In this document: positions 61,717 through 64,000 of the stretch, piece by piece
Numbering within the stretch: the first letter of the stretch is position 1
How the letters are laid out: each line of letters starts with the position of its first letter
Source: Daphnia carinata
Taxonomy: Eukaryota; Arthropoda; Branchiopoda; Diplostraca; Daphniidae
Length of the DNA stretch: 64,000 bases
Direction: 5' to 3'
NCBI RefSeq assembly: GCF_022539665.2
Contig: NC_081338.1
Span: forward strand, 7,862,446-7,926,445
Translations under genes and position numbers: made by a program
The notes under the pieces: generated by a model
The model's input: the letters and a program-made list of their open reading frames with translations, nothing else
Told to the model about the DNA's origin: nothing
Database searches by the model: none

Positions 61717-64000
61717 AATCACCAATTCACTGGAAACGATTAATGTGAGCTGTAAAAGTATAAAGCAAAGTAAAGGGCCTTTACACGTAACACCTGAGAT
61801 TTGGCTTGAGTTATACATTTTCGCTTTTACACCAAATCTTCCGGCTCTTAGTGCGGCATAGATTGTAAAGCACTTGGAAGTGGGTAAATGAAAATTTCGC
61901 TTTACTGGCCAGATACGAAGAAAACAATCGATTTATCAATTTGTTTGCATACTTTTTTTCTTCTGTAGAAAGCCCCAATAGAAATTTTTTTTTTCAACTG
62001 AATTTGCCTATCAAAGCCGTTTAGAGGATGGAAATAGGATAGTGTATTACTGTGTACCAAACAAATCAAATGAAAGAGAAAACTGTAACAGGGCTCCTTC
62101 GTGGCGTTACAAGGACTACAGACATCGTCTATGTGCGGTACGCATTGTATTTATAGATGAAACAGCATGCACAGGTCCATTAAGTTAACGGATAACGCTT
62201 CCGTTTTGCTATTTTAGGAAGTTTTTTTTTGCTCTACCAAAGTAACGGCCAACCTTGTTTTTACCTTATCATACCGCGAACCCAAAATATCGACGTATCT
62301 TGGGGGGCGGGAGATTTGGACGGTACCACCAAAAAAATGAAAGTGATCAGAAAGTAGTTCTACTTCAAAAGGCAGTACATGTTATAGATTTGAACTGTCA
62401 CAGTATTTCACACGTGCAGTAGTAGTTAACCAACATGTCACGAATGTTTGCTTGCAGTTAGGAAATTGGAATCCGTAAATTTGGCACATAACTTATCTGC
62501 TTGTTTACATATATTTTATGTAGGCCTAATGGATGTGTGTCCGCAGTGTGTCATGCACAAATGGGACAGGACCAGTCACAGGACGCTCTGCAGTGAAGTT
62601 CGCTGCTTGAGAAGCGGGCGATTCCCATTCAGAAGGTTATTCATTACATAACGTAACATTACTTTTTTTTTTCATCCCTGTTCCGGTTGTCATACCCCAT
62701 ACAGGTGACACTCCTCAGCCTCAAACGAAAAAGGGTAGAGTTGGTGCAGGGCAGCTGGGTGTTCTAACGCTTTGGAAAGGTAAAGCGTTAACAAGTCATT
62801 TCAAAGCACATTTACTACACGGAGACATTGTTTTGCACTCCTATAAACTATACAGGCAAACTCTTCTTGTGTTGGAACGCGTCATTCTATGCTGGTTAGA
62901 AATTCCTAAAAGTTTTGTACTACGATGGCGACCGTTCACGTCACGATTAGGGATTTTAGTATATTACACAGTTTCGTTCTTATTTATTGCTGTTTTTTCT
63001 TGCTTTTTAAATGTCTTTGTGTCGCCTACTGACTTCGTATTTTTTTTTTCAACTATAGTCAAACATCCTTGACCTCCCGAGCAGCCACAAAACTCATTAG
63101 AAGAAGGCAAACTTTGAACCGGGTTGTCTCCTTACTTTTTCCAATGAACAGGAAAAACGGCTTTTCTCGGAATGGGTAAGAAAACCCCCTTTTTAGCTTT
63201 GGCTACCTGATGTTTAATTAGCCGTAAGAAAAACAACAAAGGAAAGAGTTTGATGGTTATGGAGGGGTTGGGGTGGAAACAAAAAATGGTAGACAAAGAA
63301 TTAAAAATAAAAAAAAGAGGGGGGATGTTTAAACTGTCGACAAGCGAGTAGCTTTTCTGGTTCACTGTCTAAAAGGATTCCAAGTTTTTCTCCTCCCCCG
63401 GCTTTTGTAGTTTTTTAACCATTTTTTTTTTTTTTAGTTGTTCTTGTGCGAGTTGTGTTTCGTGGCAGGAAGGAAGGCGCGACCCTCGCCCACACCTTTT
63501 GACACATCGCTTGGTCATAAATATACAGGAAAGAAAAAAAAAAAAAAAAACCACCACCACCAGCAGCACCAGCATCAATAGCCTATATATATACACAGCC
63601 AACAGTCAAACTGTTAGAGCTACAGCCCAAAGGATATAGCAAGAATAAAATTTGAAAAAAAAAGTTTGAAGTGCTCCGCCCTCGACCAACTTTGGCACTG
63701 GGCCCACACTTTTCTAAAGTGTATATATCCCCCCCTGCTAGTCTGTCTATCTCGTTCTTTTTTTTTCTTGTTGGACTGGTGAAGAAAACACATCTATATA
63801 CCGAAAGTACAATGTAGACAATATAAACTACAACAACCCCCACCCCCTCACCATTCTCTAGCACTCTATAGGTGTATCCTCACCTGTGTATTGAGTAGGG
63901 AGGAGGGGGTCCTTTCCTTTGTATTCTTGGTCTTTTGCATCTTTCAATTGTTCCAAATCCTCTCGACATCCTTTAACCGAGCCTTTCGTTTCCTTTTTTT
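61717..64000. other. Right-hand non-coding end of the window
   Basis: AT-rich with A and T runs, a short (ccacca)n-like tract near 63553 and G/C-rich scraps near 63310 and 63840. Open frames are short and compositionally simple, and no gene is recognised. The sequence upstream of the pseudogene start would be its former 5' region. Confidence 0.5.

Overview
This window is nuclear DNA of an arthropod, most likely a branchiopod crustacean such as Daphnia. The genes are split by short GT-AG introns, many only about 55-100 bp. The proteins are clearly metazoan: ciliary, BMP-type, adenylyl cyclase and others. A broken alpha-1,3-fucosyltransferase resembles families that are large in Daphnia. The genus is an inference from gene content and intron size. 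Exon limits were set by hand from splice sites, reading-frame phase and family resemblance, and phases were checked across every junction.

Layout from left to right. (1) 1-1438, minus: 5' part of Phtf. (2) 4992-7831, plus: a long-chain acyl-CoA synthetase (ACSL3/4 type), lacking only its first few codons. (3) 8141-10291, minus: two tandem deoxynucleoside kinase genes with identical intron phases. (4) 11084-13967, minus: IFT46, with a perfect 20-bp hairpin in one intron. (5) 17814-19778, minus: a BMP-family ligand closest to ADMP/BMP3. (6) 22258-24543, minus: a secreted cysteine-rich protein with three VD[IV]GxCxxxC modules that I could not assign to a family. It is the most novel gene here. 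(7) 27.2-28.35 kb: a cluster of diverged inverted and direct repeats. (8) 29173-29910 plus (ABT1/Esf2) and 30005-30947 minus (3-hydroxyacyl-CoA dehydratase), tail to tail. (9) 31-40.7 kb: mostly non-coding, with a possible small gene near 33.7 kb and a possible gene relic near 38.6 kb. (10) 40702-49336, plus: a complete 23-exon ADCY8-type adenylyl cyclase. (11) 51493-52527, minus: NTAN1. (12) 52.5-59.4 kb: non-coding and rich in homopolymers and microsatellites. (13) 59372-61716, minus: the fucosyltransferase pseudogene, split by a 1147-bp element with terminal inverted repeats and a TA target duplication. (14) 61.7-64 kb: no gene seen.

The genes do not form one pathway. They include lipid metabolism (ACSL, HACD), nucleotide salvage (two dNKs), cilia (IFT46), extracellular signalling (the BMP ligand and perhaps its cystine-knot neighbour), cAMP signalling (ADCY8), ribosome biogenesis (ABT1) and the Asn/N-degron route (NTAN1). 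The closest to a local functional grouping is the pair of secreted cystine-knot-type genes, same strand and about 2.5 kb apart. Any functional link between them is speculation.
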